A stretch of DNA of 64,000 nt from the NCBI GenBank assembly GCA_963750395.1, contig CAVVQM010000007.1, forward strand, positions 62,001 to 126,000, read 5' to 3'. The translations under genes were made by a program, and so were the position numbers. Source of the stretch: JADJPO01 sp963750395. GTDB taxonomy: Bacteria; Actinomycetota; Actinomycetes; Actinomycetales; Kineosporiaceae. Within the stretch, counting starts at the first letter, position 1. Every line of letters begins with the position of its first letter. Below, in pieces: positions 53,350 to 62,710 of this stretch. Below the pieces are notes generated by a model. The model made no database searches and had not been told where the DNA came from. It was given only the letters and a program-made list of their open reading frames with translations.

Positions 53350-53710
53350 GGGCGTCCCGCCCGGGTGGCCGGGCGCCGTGCGGCCACCCGGCAGCGCCGG
53401 CTGGGAGCGCAGCGCCGTCGCCTGGCTGCTCGACCTGTGCCCCGCCGACTACCGTGGCCACGCCGTCCTGGTCCGGCATCCGATCGCCCTGACCCACCTC
53501 GCGGCAGCGCACGTCGAGGCCGACCTGGCCGCCCTGCGTCAGGCCCGCTCCACGGCGCGGACGGCGATCGGCACCCTGCTGGAGCCCCGCGCGCTCACCG
53601 AGTTGTTCGAGGCGGTCGACATCGAGGAGGCGCGGCTGCTCGGCGCCCGGCGCGGTGTCACCCTGATCGACGCCGCGTTGCGTGGTCACCGCCACATCCC
53701 ACGCCTGTGA
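53342..53710 (+). CDS. conserved actinobacterial hypothetical protein
   Basis: 122 residues. PPGWPGAVRPPGSAGWERSAVAWLLDLCPADYR, then HPIALTHLAAAHVEADLAALRQAR and a C-terminal ALRGHRHIPRL. This pattern recurs in actinobacteria but I know of no function. Mostly alpha-helical, no membrane segment. It overlaps the ROK gene end and lies 100 bp before dxs. Confidence 0.82.
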   Translation: MAEGVPPGWPGAVRPPGSAGWERSAVAWLLDLCPADYRGHAVLVRHPIALTHLAAAHVEADLAALRQARSTARTAIGTLLEPRALTELFEAVDIEEARLLGARRGVTLIDAALRGHRHIPRL

Positions 53711-53809
53711 GCGGGTCGCAGGGGGGATTCGACCGGCCGATCCTCGGCCGCCCTCCTACACTCGACCTGGTCGGCGGTGCGTGACCGGCGGCTGGAGGGT
53801 CGACAGGAC

Positions 53810-55750
53810 ATGGTTGAGCTCGCCTCGATCACCGGGCCGGCGGAACTGCGCGGGCTCTCGCCCGAGGAGCTCGACGATCTGGCCGGGCAGATCCGCACCT
53901 TCCTGGTCGACAAGGTCTCTCGCACGGGCGGCCATCTGGGGCCGAATCTCGGCGTCATCGAGCTGACCATCGCCCTGCACCGGGTCTTCGAGTCCCCGAC
54001 GGACAGGCTGGTCTTCGACACCGGCCATCAGGCCTACGTGCACAAGCTGCTGACCGGTCGGCACGACTTCTCCGAGCTGCGACGTCGTGGTGGGCTGTCC
54101 GGCTACCCGAGTCGAGCCGAGTCCGACCACGACATCGTCGAGAACTCCCACGCCTCGACGTCGCTGTCCTGGGCGGACGGGATCGCGCGGGCCCACGCGC
54201 TGCGCGGTGAGACCGACCGGTACGTGGTCGCGGTCGTCGGGGACGGGGCGCTGACCGGTGGCATGGCCTGGGAGGCGCTGAACAACATCGCCGCCGGGCC
54301 GGACCGGCGACCTGGTGATCGTGGTGAACGACAACGGGCGCTCCTACGCCCCGACCATCGGCGGTATGGCCCACCACCTGTCGACCCTGCGCACGACGCG
54401 CGGCTACGAGAGGTTCCTGGAGTGGGGCAAGTCCACGCTGCAACGCAGCGGCAGGCCCGGTCGCATGGCCTTCGAGGCGCTGCACGGAGTGAAGAAGGGG
54501 CTCAAGGACGTCGTCGCACCCGCAGGGCATGTTCGAGGACCTCGGGCTCAAGTACCTCGGCCCGGTGGACGGTCACGACATCGGCGAACTGGAGCACACG
54601 TTGCGTCGGGCCCGTGAGTACGGGGGACCGGTGATCGTGCACGCGATCACCCGCAAGGGCAACGGGTACGCGCCGGCCGAGAACGACGAGGCCGACCAGT
54701 TCCACGGCGGTCGGCGTGATCGACGCGGACACCGGGCTGGCCGAAGCCCGCGACCGGCACCGCCTGGACCGCGGTGTTCGCCGAGGCGGTCACCGAACTC
54801 GCCGACGTCCGGCCGGACCTGGTCGGGATCACCGCGGCGATGCAGATCCCGGTGGGACTGGACCGGTTCGCTGCGGCCTATCCCGATCGGGTGTTCGACG
54901 TCGGCATCGCCGAGCAGCACGCGGTGACCAGCGCGGCCGGGATGGCCTTCGCCGGCCTGCACCCGATCGTGGCCGTGTACGCGACCTTCCTGAACCGCGC
55001 CTTCGACCAGGTGCTGATGGACTGCGCCCTGCATCGGGCCGGGGTCGACCTTCGTCCTGGACCGCGCCGGGATCACCGGCGACGACGGCGCCAGCCACCA
55101 CGGGATGTGGGACATCTCGTTGCTGTCGCTGGTCCCGGAGCTGCGCCTGGCCGCACCTCGGGACGCCGCCACCCTGCGCGCCGAACTCGCGGAGGCAGTG
55201 CAGATCGACGACGGTCCGAGCGTCGTGCGCTACCCCAAGGGAGTCGTGCCGCCGGACATGGTGGCGCTGGAGCGGCTCGGGTACGGGCGGTCCGCGGTGG
55301 ACGTGCTGCGCCGCGACGCGGACGCCGACGTGCTGCATCGTCGCGGTCGGCTCGATGGTGCCCACCGCCCTGGACGTGGCCGAGCTGGTGGCCCAGAACC
55401 GCCGACCCGTCGCCGTGGTCGATCCCCGCTGGGTGGTGCCGCTGTCGCCGGCGCTGGTGGAGCTGGCCGCCTCCTTCGCTCACGTGGTGGTCATCGAGGA
55501 CAACCTGGAGGTCGGCGGGGTCGGGTCCGCGGTGCGGTCGGCGCTGGCCGGACCGGTGGGTCCGGGCGGTGGGCCGGGGCCGAGGGTGCAGACCTACGGG
55601 ATCCCCCGACGGTTCATCGACCACGGATCCCGGGCCCAGGTGCTGGAGGAGATCGGCCTGACGGCAGACCGGATCGGCGCCCGGGTGAACCAGGTGCTGT
55701 CCGGTACGGAGGCGCCCGAGCTCAGGTTCGCTCGACCCACGGCGGGGTGA
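53810..55750 (+). CDS. dxs: 1-deoxy-D-xylulose-5-phosphate synthase, frame interrupted six times
   Basis: Thiamin-dependent condensation of pyruvate and glyceraldehyde 3-phosphate, first step of the MEP isoprenoid pathway. Motifs: SRTGGHLGPNLGVIELTIALH, FDTGHQAYVHKLLTGR, VVGDGALTGGMAWEALNN, VVNDNGRSYAPTIGG, RVFDVGIAEQHAVTSAAGMA and YGIPRRFIDHGS. Six +1 shifts interrupt it, near 54306-54308, 54519-54521, 54709-54710, 54747-54753, 55041-55048 and 55335-55336. Each is repaired by removing one G or C, giving about 644 residues, the normal length. Start ATG 53810 fits the family. The last 29 bp overlap a convergent gene. Confidence 0.9.
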
Positions 55751-56579
55751 GGCCGGGCCCGCCGTCGCGATCGGCGGGCCGTCGCGGGCGCACCGCGGTC
55801 ACCTCGTCGCGAGTGATCAGCAACGGCCCCTGCACCCCGCGATCTCCCGGGTCGGTCAGACTCCAGGCCAGGGGCAGGTAGGCCGGATCGATGCGGGTGA
55901 GGTCGTACCAGGCGTGTCTGCGGTCCGGCACCGCGACCGAGCGCATCCCGATGCCGTCGCCCGACGCCAGCGCGTGCCGCAGGGGATCCGTCGCCAGCAG
56001 ACCCAGCACGTCGAGCTCACCCACCGGGCCCAGCACGCCCGACCGCGGTCCGTCGGCCGCGAACAGCTGGGCGGCCGCGGTCGACGCGCGCCAGGCATGG
56101 TCGTAGGCCTGTTGCCAGCAGGCATCGAGGTCGATCTCCGTACCGACCAGCAGGTCCGGGGGCAGCGGCATCGTGTCGTGCCGGGTCAGGCCGATCCCGA
56201 GCCCGCACCACAGTGCCCCACCGGCGACCGGCCGGCGGATCCAGCCGGGCCCCAGGTGGTCGACGTGATCGACGGGGACGGCGACCATCCGGGCCGCGCC
56301 GGCGACGGCCCGAGTCGCCGCGTCCGGGTCGGTGGGCAGTCTCGCCGCCCACGCGTGCAGGCGCAGCAGGACGCAGATCCTGCGCCGTCCGGCGGGCGAG
56401 TCCGCCGGATGCGGCCCGCAGAACCCGTCGAGGGCGCTCCAGGTCAGCATCCGCCCGGCGACCAGAACTCCCCGGTCGCGGGGCTGGAAGTCGATGCCCT
56501 CGGTGATGGCGACGCTGAGTAGTTGGCGCCGGACCTCTGAGGGGCCGCTGGAGGAGGACATGTCACTGACGGTAACCAT
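55722..56579 (-). CDS. conserved hypothetical protein
   Basis: 285 residues. Segments MLTWSALDGFCGPHPADSPAGRRR, LGPGWIRRPVAGGALWCGLGIGL and HAWYDLTRIDPAYLPLAWSLTD look conserved rather than random, and the codon usage is typical. I do not recognise a domain. Soluble, no signal peptide. It converges with dxs and overlaps its 3' end by 29 bp. A start at ATG 56561 (MSSSSGP) is an alternative to 56579. Confidence 0.75.
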   Translation of the reverse strand: MVTVSDMSSSSGPSEVRRQLLSVAITEGIDFQPRDRGVLVAGRMLTWSALDGFCGPHPADSPAGRRRICVLLRLHAWAARLPTDPDAATRAVAGAARMVAVPVDHVDHLGPGWIRRPVAGGALWCGLGIGLTRHDTMPLPPDLLVGTEIDLDACWQQAYDHAWRASTAAAQLFAADGPRSGVLGPVGELDVLGLLATDPLRHALASGDGIGMRSVAVPDRRHAWYDLTRIDPAYLPLAWSLTDPGDRGVQGPLLITRDEVTAVRPRRPADRDGGPGLTPPWVERT

Positions 56580-56710
56580 CCTGTGGGTCAGGTCGCTAGG
56601 TTCTCGTGGTGAGTTCGCCCCCTTGGCCCAGGATCGGGCCCGCCCGGGCGCGACCGCCGCGCCGGCGGAATCGGCGATGGGACGTGCGCTCCACCGGCTA
56701 CCGTGCCGTC

Positions 56711-58354
56711 ATGCGGGTGCGGGATCTGGACGAGCGGATCGCCGGCCCGGCAGTCCCGCCGACGGTGCCGTCGGGCATGCCCCTGCCTGCCGGCGTCCCC
56801 CCGCGGGATGTCCCGACGGGTCCGCCGACGGGCCCCTGGCCGTTGCCCGGTGTGGGACTGACTCCGCCCCGACCACGGCGCCGCACGGGCCGGGCCCTGA
56901 CGGTGCTCGTGGCGGTCTGCGCCGTCAGCGCCCTCCTGGCCGCACTGCACGTTCCCGGCGAGATGCTCGACCGGGTCGCCGCGCTGCGCACCGGCGGCGA
57001 CCAGCGCGGCGTCCAGGTGCTGCTGGACCGGATCGGTGCGGCGCTGCGGGACGGCGACGGACCGGCCCTCGCGGCCATGGCGGATCCGACCGACGAGGCG
57101 CTGCGAGCCCGCTGGGGCGGCCTGCCGGCGCGGGCCGGCACCGTGGGGGCCGAGGCCCTCACCCTGCGGGCTGTCACCGCGCGCGCAGGTGCCTCCCGCC
57201 GGGGTACAGCTCCCGCTGGCACGGTCGCGGGCGCCGCCGCGACCGACGACACGGCGCCGATCCTGCTGCCCGCCCCCGATCGCCCCGGGTACGACCGGAC
57301 CGTCCAGGTCCCCGTCGAGTTCGGCTACCACCTCAGCTCCTGGGACGCCGGCCCGGTCAGCACCCGCCTCGTCCTGCAGATCGGACGGCGCGGCCAGGCG
57401 TGGTGGCTGGTGGACGACGTGGCGGTCGACACCAGCGCGGTGCACCCGGCGCCGGGGTCGGCCACCGCCCAGCCGAGCCCGATCGAGCCGTGGCTGCGCG
57501 GGGAGGTCGACGTCGTCCGACGTCAGCGGGTGATGGTGATCGGTGAACCCGAACGGGCCGCCGCCAACGCCGCCCTGGCCGACGCCCTCGAGGTGGCCAC
57601 CGCGGCGGTGACCCGCGTGGTGAGCCCGGCCAGCTGGACGGGAAGCCTCGTCGCCTACGCCCCGACCGACGAGCGGGTCGTGGCGAGTTGGTTCGCTCAG
57701 CAGGCGGCCACCGACAGCCACCGGACGGGCAGCGATCCGGCCGCCTTCGCGGCCGAGGTGAGAACCCTGCCCGGCCCGGCCGGCGGGCCGGAACGGGCCG
57801 CGGCCAGGCTCGCGGTGACGCCCATGCTGCTGGCTCAGGCCGACGCCGGTGCCGACCTGGACTCCCGGGCCGTCGCCGTGCTGCGACACGAGGTCACCCA
57901 TGTCGCCCTGGCGCTGGAGGGCGACCGCGAGCCCCCCACCTGGATGGTCGAGGGCGTCGCCGAGTACGTGGCGCACCGGGCGGTGCGCGACGGGCACGTG
58001 GACGACGTCGCGGCGCTCTCCGCGCGCGGGCTGCCCGCGGCCACCTGGAAGGCCCTGGGCGAGCGGACCTGGACGCCGCGGCTGATCGCCGACCCCGAGA
58101 AGTTCTACTCAGGGACCGGCGACCAGGTGGGCGCGGCCTACACCGACGCCTGGTTGACCTGCCTCTTCATCGCGGCGCAGGGCGGGGAGAAGGCCCTGTT
58201 CGGGCTGTATCGGGACGCCGCAGCGCAGCCGGCCGGCGTGGCCGTCGACGTCGCCGAGACCGCGGCCCTGTCCACGTCGCTGGGCACCGATCGCGACCGG
58301 CTGATCCGCCAGAGCGCGCAGTACGCGGGCGCGCTGCGCACCCGGTTCAGCTGA
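56711..58354 (+). CDS. membrane-anchored peptidase MA-like (gluzincin) protein
   Basis: 547 residues from ATG 56711. A Pro-rich cytoplasmic N-terminus, one transmembrane helix (ALTVLVAVCAVSALLAALHVPG), an extracellular domain with NTF2-like features (VDRIGAALRDGDGPALAAMADP, then WWLVDDV), and a C-terminal zinc-peptidase domain. The zinc motif HEVTH sits in VLRHEVTHVALAL and the third ligand in MVEGVAEYVAHRA. Function unknown; extracytoplasmic proteolysis is likely. The gene abuts cobQ with no gap. An in-frame start at 56606 adds an Arg-rich tail that I doubt. Confidence 0.82.
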   Translation: MRVRDLDERIAGPAVPPTVPSGMPLPAGVPPRDVPTGPPTGPWPLPGVGLTPPRPRRRTGRALTVLVAVCAVSALLAALHVPGEMLDRVAALRTGGDQRGVQVLLDRIGAALRDGDGPALAAMADPTDEALRARWGGLPARAGTVGAEALTLRAVTARAGASRRGTAPAGTVAGAAATDDTAPILLPAPDRPGYDRTVQVPVEFGYHLSSWDAGPVSTRLVLQIGRRGQAWWLVDDVAVDTSAVHPAPGSATAQPSPIEPWLRGEVDVVRRQRVMVIGEPERAAANAALADALEVATAAVTRVVSPASWTGSLVAYAPTDERVVASWFAQQAATDSHRTGSDPAAFAAEVRTLPGPAGGPERAAARLAVTPMLLAQADAGADLDSRAVAVLRHEVTHVALALEGDREPPTWMVEGVAEYVAHRAVRDGHVDDVAALSARGLPAATWKALGERTWTPRLIADPEKFYSGTGDQVGAAYTDAWLTCLFIAAQGGEKALFGLYRDAAAQPAGVAVDVAETAALSTSLGTDRDRLIRQSAQYAGALRTRFS

Positions 58355-59809
58355 ATGGGGCTGCTGGTCGCCGGGACGACGTCCGACGCCGGGAAGACCG
58401 TCGTGACGACCGCCCTGTGTCGCGCCTTCGCCCGCCGGGGCGTGCGGGTCGCGCCGTTCAAGGCGCAGAACATGTCGAACAACTCCATGGTGTGCGCCGA
58501 TCCGCTGGGCGGCGCGGCCGAGATCGGCCGTGCCCAGTGGATCCAGGCGGTCGCGGCGGGGGTCGAGCCGGAGCCGGCGATGAACCCCGTGCTGCTCAAG
58601 CCCGGCGGCGAGCGGCGCAGCCATGTGGTCGTGATGGGCCGGCCGGCGGGCGATCTCGCCGCGAGGGACTTCACCCACGGGCGGCGTGACCTGGCCCGGG
58701 CGGCCTTCGCGGCCTTCGACGATCTGGCCTCTCGCTTCGACGTCGTCGTGTGTGAGGGTGCGGGCAGCCCCGCCGAGATCAACCTTCGCGCCGGTGACTT
58801 CATCAACATGGGGCTCGCCCGGCACTGCGGGATGCCCGTCGTGGTGGTCGGCGACATCGACCGCGGGGGAGTCTTCGCCGCCTTCCACGGCACCGTCGGT
58901 CTGCTGGAGCCCGCGGACCAGGAGCTGGTCAGGGGATTCGTGGTGAACAAGTTCCGCGGCGACCTCGAGCTGTTGGCTCCCGGCCTGTCCATGATCGAGG
59001 AGATCACCGGACGCCGGGTGTACGGAGTGCTGCCCTGGCACCGCGATCTCTGGCTGGACTCCGAGGACGCGCTCGATCTCTCCGGGCGCCGCACCCCGCC
59101 CGAGCGGGCCGAACTGAACGTTGCGGTGATCCGACTGCCGCGGATCAGCAACTTCACCGACGTCGACGCCCTCGGTCTGGAGCCGGGCCTCGACGTCCGC
59201 TTCGTCGCCGACCCGCGGGCCCTCGCCGACGCCGACCTGATCGTGCTGCCCGGAACGCGCGCCACGCTCGCCGACCTCGACTGGCTGCGTGCGCGCCGCC
59301 TCGATGCGGCGATCCGGGACCACGCGGCCGCCGGCCGGTCCGTGCTCGGCATCTGCGGAGGTCTACAGATCTTGGGCGGACGGATCGAGGACCCGCACGG
59401 TGTGGAGGGCCCAGCGGGAACCATCGCGCAGGGTCTCGGGCTGCTCGACCTCACGACGCGCTTCACCGCCGACAAGCGGCTCGGTCTGCCCCGCGGGCGG
59501 GCATTCGGGCACCCGGTGCAGGGCTACGAGATCCACCACGGCCGGATCACCGTGCACGGCGGTGACCCGTTCCCCGGCGGAGCCGGCGCCGGGGGGGTCT
59601 GGGGCACCATGTGGCACGGCAGCCTGGAGTCCGACGGCTTCCGGGGGGAGCTGCTGACCCGTGCCGCGGACCTGTGCGGTCGCGCCTGGAGCGGGTCGCA
59701 GGTCGTCTTCGCCGACCGACGTGCCGACCGGATCGACCTGCTGGCGGACCTGGCCGAGGAACATCTCGACGTCGAGGCACTGCTGGACCTGGCCATGGAT
59801 CGAGCGTGA
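58355..59809 (+). CDS. cobQ: cobyric acid synthase
   Basis: ATP- and glutamine-dependent amidation of adenosylcobyrinic acid a,c-diamide at four carboxylates in cobalamin synthesis. 484 residues. An N-terminal DTB synthetase-like domain (GTTSDAGKTVVTTALCRA, FKAQNMSNNSMV, EGAGSPAEINLR) and a C-terminal glutaminase with the nucleophile C334 in LGICGGLQILGG and YEIHHGR. These features distinguish it from the CobB-type a,c-diamide synthase. No other cobalamin gene is in the window. It begins directly after the stop of the peptidase gene. Confidence 0.95.
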   Translation: MGLLVAGTTSDAGKTVVTTALCRAFARRGVRVAPFKAQNMSNNSMVCADPLGGAAEIGRAQWIQAVAAGVEPEPAMNPVLLKPGGERRSHVVVMGRPAGDLAARDFTHGRRDLARAAFAAFDDLASRFDVVVCEGAGSPAEINLRAGDFINMGLARHCGMPVVVVGDIDRGGVFAAFHGTVGLLEPADQELVRGFVVNKFRGDLELLAPGLSMIEEITGRRVYGVLPWHRDLWLDSEDALDLSGRRTPPERAELNVAVIRLPRISNFTDVDALGLEPGLDVRFVADPRALADADLIVLPGTRATLADLDWLRARRLDAAIRDHAAAGRSVLGICGGLQILGGRIEDPHGVEGPAGTIAQGLGLLDLTTRFTADKRLGLPRGRAFGHPVQGYEIHHGRITVHGGDPFPGGAGAGGVWGTMWHGSLESDGFRGELLTRAADLCGRAWSGSQVVFADRRADRIDLLADLAEEHLDVEALLDLAMDRA

Positions 59810-59835
59810 CGCACCCGCTCACCCCCGCAGGGGGC

Positions 59836-61110
59836 TCAGCCCGGGGGGGCGAGGGCGTCCACGAGGATGTCCAGCGTCAGGCCGATCTGCCAGGGGCGGA
59901 CCCCGAGCTGTACCAATACGGCCCGCACACCGTCGGGTCCGACGTCGGACGGTGGGCTCCACAGCAGGCGGCGCACAGAGTCGGGGCTGATCAGGTTCTC
60001 GATCGGGATGAGCAGGCCCTCGGCGAGCTCGGCGATGCCCGCCCGGGCCTTGGAGAGTCGGCGGGCCGCATCAGCGTCCCGGTCGGCCCACGCCCGTGCG
60101 GGTGGTGGCCCGTCGGCGGTCAGGTGCTGCGGCGGCAGGTCGGACTCCGGCAGGGCCCGCCCCGCCTCGATGGCGGCGAACCAGCGGGTCAGGTACTTGC
60201 GCGAGCCACGGCCGGTGAACGCCTTCAGCGAGGCCAGCTCTCTGGCGGTCGCGGGCATCGCCAGTGCCGCCGCGGTCAGTGCGGCGTCCGGCACCAGGCG
60301 GCCCGGCGCCACGTCCAACTCCTGGGCGAGCAGGTCGCGCGCCGTCCACAGCTCGCGCAGCACCGCGAGCTGACGGCGGGTGCGCAGCTTGTGCAGTCCG
60401 GACGTACGCCGCCACGGGTCCGGGCGACCCGCGGGCGGCTCGGCGGCCTTGATCGCCGCGAACTCCTCCCTGGCCCACTCCAATTTGCCCTGGCGCTGCA
60501 GCTCCTCGGCAAGGGCGTCGCGCAGCTCCACCAGCAGTTCGACGTCGAGTGCCGCGTAGCGCAGCCAGGGTTCGGGCAGCGGTCTGACGGACCAGTCGAC
60601 CGCAGAGTGTTCCTTGGCAAGCGACACGTTCAGCAACTGTTCCAGGACGGCGGCCAGTCCGACCCGCGAGAACCCGGCCAGGCGGGAGGCCAGCTCGGTG
60701 TCGAACAGGGTCGTCGGCCGCATGCCGACCCCGGCCAGGCACGGCAGGTCCTGCCCGGCGGCATGGAGCACCCATTCGGTATCGCTGATCGCCGCACCGA
60801 GCGAGCTCAGATCGGGCAGGGCGTCCGGGTCGATGAGCGCCGTTCCCGCCCCGGCACGGCGCAACTGGACCAGGAACGCGCGCTGACCGTAGCGATGGCC
60901 CGAGGCGCGCTCGGCGTCCATCGCGACCGGCCCGGTGCCCGCGGCGAAGGCCTCGACGATGCGGGCCAGCCCCTGCGCGTCGATGACCACGGGCGGGACG
61001 CCGTCGCGGGGCGTGTCCAGGCGCGGGATCACGGGTGGCTCGATCGGCTCATCTGTACTGGAATGGCCGTCGTCCGGGTTGGGAGGAATCTCCAGAGTGT
61101 GGTCGGCCAC
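59836..61110 (-). CDS. rnd: ribonuclease D-like 3'-5' exonuclease with HRDC domain
   Basis: 424 residues. DEDD exonuclease motifs: VAMDAERASGHRYGQRAFLVQL (Exo I), VLHAAGQDLPCL (Exo II) and LRYAALDVELLVEL (Exo III with Y and D). An HRDC-like domain (LHKLRTRRQLAVLRELWTARD) and a C-terminal domain follow. Predicted to trim structured RNA 3' ends. GTG 61110 (VADHTLEIPPNP) is the probable start. It is followed in many actinobacteria by the same response regulator found here upstream. Confidence 0.9.
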   Translation of the reverse strand: MADHTLEIPPNPDDGHSSTDEPIEPPVIPRLDTPRDGVPPVVIDAQGLARIVEAFAAGTGPVAMDAERASGHRYGQRAFLVQLRRAGAGTALIDPDALPDLSSLGAAISDTEWVLHAAGQDLPCLAGVGMRPTTLFDTELASRLAGFSRVGLAAVLEQLLNVSLAKEHSAVDWSVRPLPEPWLRYAALDVELLVELRDALAEELQRQGKLEWAREEFAAIKAAEPPAGRPDPWRRTSGLHKLRTRRQLAVLRELWTARDLLAQELDVAPGRLVPDAALTAAALAMPATARELASLKAFTGRGSRKYLTRWFAAIEAGRALPESDLPPQHLTADGPPPARAWADRDADAARRLSKARAGIAELAEGLLIPIENLISPDSVRRLLWSPPSDVGPDGVRAVLVQLGVRPWQIGLTLDILVDALAPPG

Positions 61111-61144
61111 ACCCTTACCGTAGGACACTGCGGTTCGCCGCCGC

Positions 61145-61744
61145 TCAGGTGATGGCGCCGGCCCTCAGCGCCGTGGCCACCATCTCCGCCCGGTCCCCGG
61201 TGCCCAGCTTGCGGGCGATCCGCGCCAGATGGCTCTTCACGGTCAGGGCCGACAGGCCGAGTTCCACGCCGATGTCCTTGTTCGAGTTGCCCCCGGCCAC
61301 GAGCTGGAGCACCTGGATCTCCCGCGCCGACAGCGAGTCGACGCCCACGCCGCGATCGCCTGTGGGGCGCGGAACGGTCCCGCCACCGGAGGAGACGACG
61401 TAGGCGCGGACACCGGCGCCGATCGCCCCGCGAACGGTGTAGGGGTCGTCGACGGTGTTCAGCACGAGACAGCGGTTCCAGCCCGCGGCACGCAGCTCGC
61501 GGGCCAACGCGATGCCGGAGCCGTCCGGGAGCCCCACCTCGACCAGGCAGAGGTCGGCGACCCCCAGCCGGGCACGTCGACGCGCCTCGGCCACGGACTG
61601 CACCTCGAGCACGTGGCGAGCGCCCATGATGCGCAGGGTGTGGCCCACGGCCTCGCGCAGGGCCGGGTCGGCCACCACGACCATGGCTGCGAATCGACCA
61701 GGACGTGGCACCGGGACTCCCGCTCGTTCGACCAAAGTGGTCAC
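61145..61744 (-). CDS. LuxR-type response regulator with altered receiver
   Basis: 199 residues from GTG 61744. A receiver-like domain and a C-terminal LuxR/FixJ helix-turn-helix (LSAREIQVLQLVAGGNSNKDIGVELGLSALTVKSHLARI). At the phosphorylation position, the strand DLCLVEVGLPDGSG has Glu (E69 from this start) where Asp is expected, and the acidic pair near the N-terminus is reduced to VVADPALRE. Phosphorylation is therefore unlikely, and the protein may be constitutively active or bind a ligand. No histidine kinase gene is nearby. Same strand as rnd, 34 bp upstream of it. Confidence 0.88.
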   Translation of the reverse strand: MTTLVERAGVPVPRPGRFAAMVVVADPALREAVGHTLRIMGARHVLEVQSVAEARRRARLGVADLCLVEVGLPDGSGIALARELRAAGWNRCLVLNTVDDPYTVRGAIGAGVRAYVVSSGGGTVPRPTGDRGVGVDSLSAREIQVLQLVAGGNSNKDIGVELGLSALTVKSHLARIARKLGTGDRAEMVATALRAGAIT

Positions 61745-61971
61745 GCCGACCTCCGTGTCCTCCCGGCCGTGGCCGGGTTCCTCGGATCGCACTCGTCCTG
61801 GCGCGACCCAGCGTTACCCGTGGAAGATCGGTCGACCCTGTCGGGGCCTTGAGAGCGGTGTGGGATGACGAACGGTCCTCGCACGGCGAGGTGGCCCCCC
61901 GGGTCCCGTGAGGGGTCTCGTGAGCGGACTCGTACCTGAGGGGACTGGGGGAACGGACTGGGCAGGAGCGC

Positions 61972-62541
61972 TCAGCGGCGCCGAGGCAGCGGCGCGACCC
62001 CTGCCGGTAGCGGGGGCAGACCCGCGACGGTGCACAGCAACGCCGACCAGGCCTCCAGGTGGACGGCGATGTCGTCCCGCGGCGTCCACGAGGCACGGAT
62101 CTCGATCTCGACGGTGGTGGGCCGCTGGGCCAGGGCCCCATAGCTCTCCGACACCACACGCGTCACCGTGCCGCCGACCGCCGCGTAGCCCGCGCCGGCC
62201 CCGTCCAGACACTCCTGCAGCCAGGTCCAGCCGATCTCGCCGATCATCGGGTCGGCGCCCAGGTCCGGTTCGAGGGCGGCCCGGACGAAGGTCACGGCCC
62301 GGAAGCAGCCCTCCCACGCCTCCTGCCCGGCAGGGTCGTAGAGGAGCACGAACCGGCCGGTGGCGAGCTCCTCGTCGTCCTGGACGACCTCGGCACTGAC
62401 CGCCACCGCGTGCGGTGCGATCCGCTGCGGCGCCGGCACCTCCTCGAGGACGACCTCCGGCCGCAGGCGTACGCTGCGCAGACGCTCCATCGCGGCGGCG
62501 AACTCCTCGGGCGCGTCGTCCGGCATCCTGCGCAAGCCCAC
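61972..62541 (-). CDS. DUF3000 family protein
   Basis: 189 residues. EEFAAAMERLRSVRLRPEVVLEEVPAPQRIAPHA, then GRFVLLYDPAGQEAWEGCFR and GEIGWTWLQECLDGAGAGY mark the actinobacterial DUF3000 family. Function unknown. A short repetitive sequence (gtgagggg/cggactgggg type) lies just after its stop, in 61905-61965. In many actinobacteria it is adjacent to the same response regulator and RNase D, as here. Confidence 0.9.
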   Translation of the reverse strand: MGLRRMPDDAPEEFAAAMERLRSVRLRPEVVLEEVPAPQRIAPHAVAVSAEVVQDDEELATGRFVLLYDPAGQEAWEGCFRAVTFVRAALEPDLGADPMIGEIGWTWLQECLDGAGAGYAAVGGTVTRVVSESYGALAQRPTTVEIEIRASWTPRDDIAVHLEAWSALLCTVAGLPPLPAGVAPLPRRR

Positions 62542-62710
62542 GTCCGGAAGCGTACGGTGCTCTCACCCGGTGTGGCGGCCGCGACGCGCGGTGACGCGCC
62601 GGAAGTGTCCGTGTCGTATCCGCGTCGTGTCGGTGTCACCACGACCGTGATCCGCTGTCCACAGATGTGTCTGAGCGGGCCCCGTGCCCGGCGGTCTCGA
62701 GGGAGTTCTG

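Noticed and set aside
14544..55336. Programmed +1 frameshifting as the explanation of the interrupted genes
   Set aside because: No shared slippery sequence, in-frame stop or stimulatory structure recurs at the sites. Most coincide with short G/C runs, the classical place for miscalls. Kept only as an alternative in the findings.
59611..61152. 513-codon plus-strand frame over RNase D
   Set aside because: Shadow of the rnd gene; Gly/Gln/Arg-rich composition without motifs, while the minus strand has full DEDD motifs.
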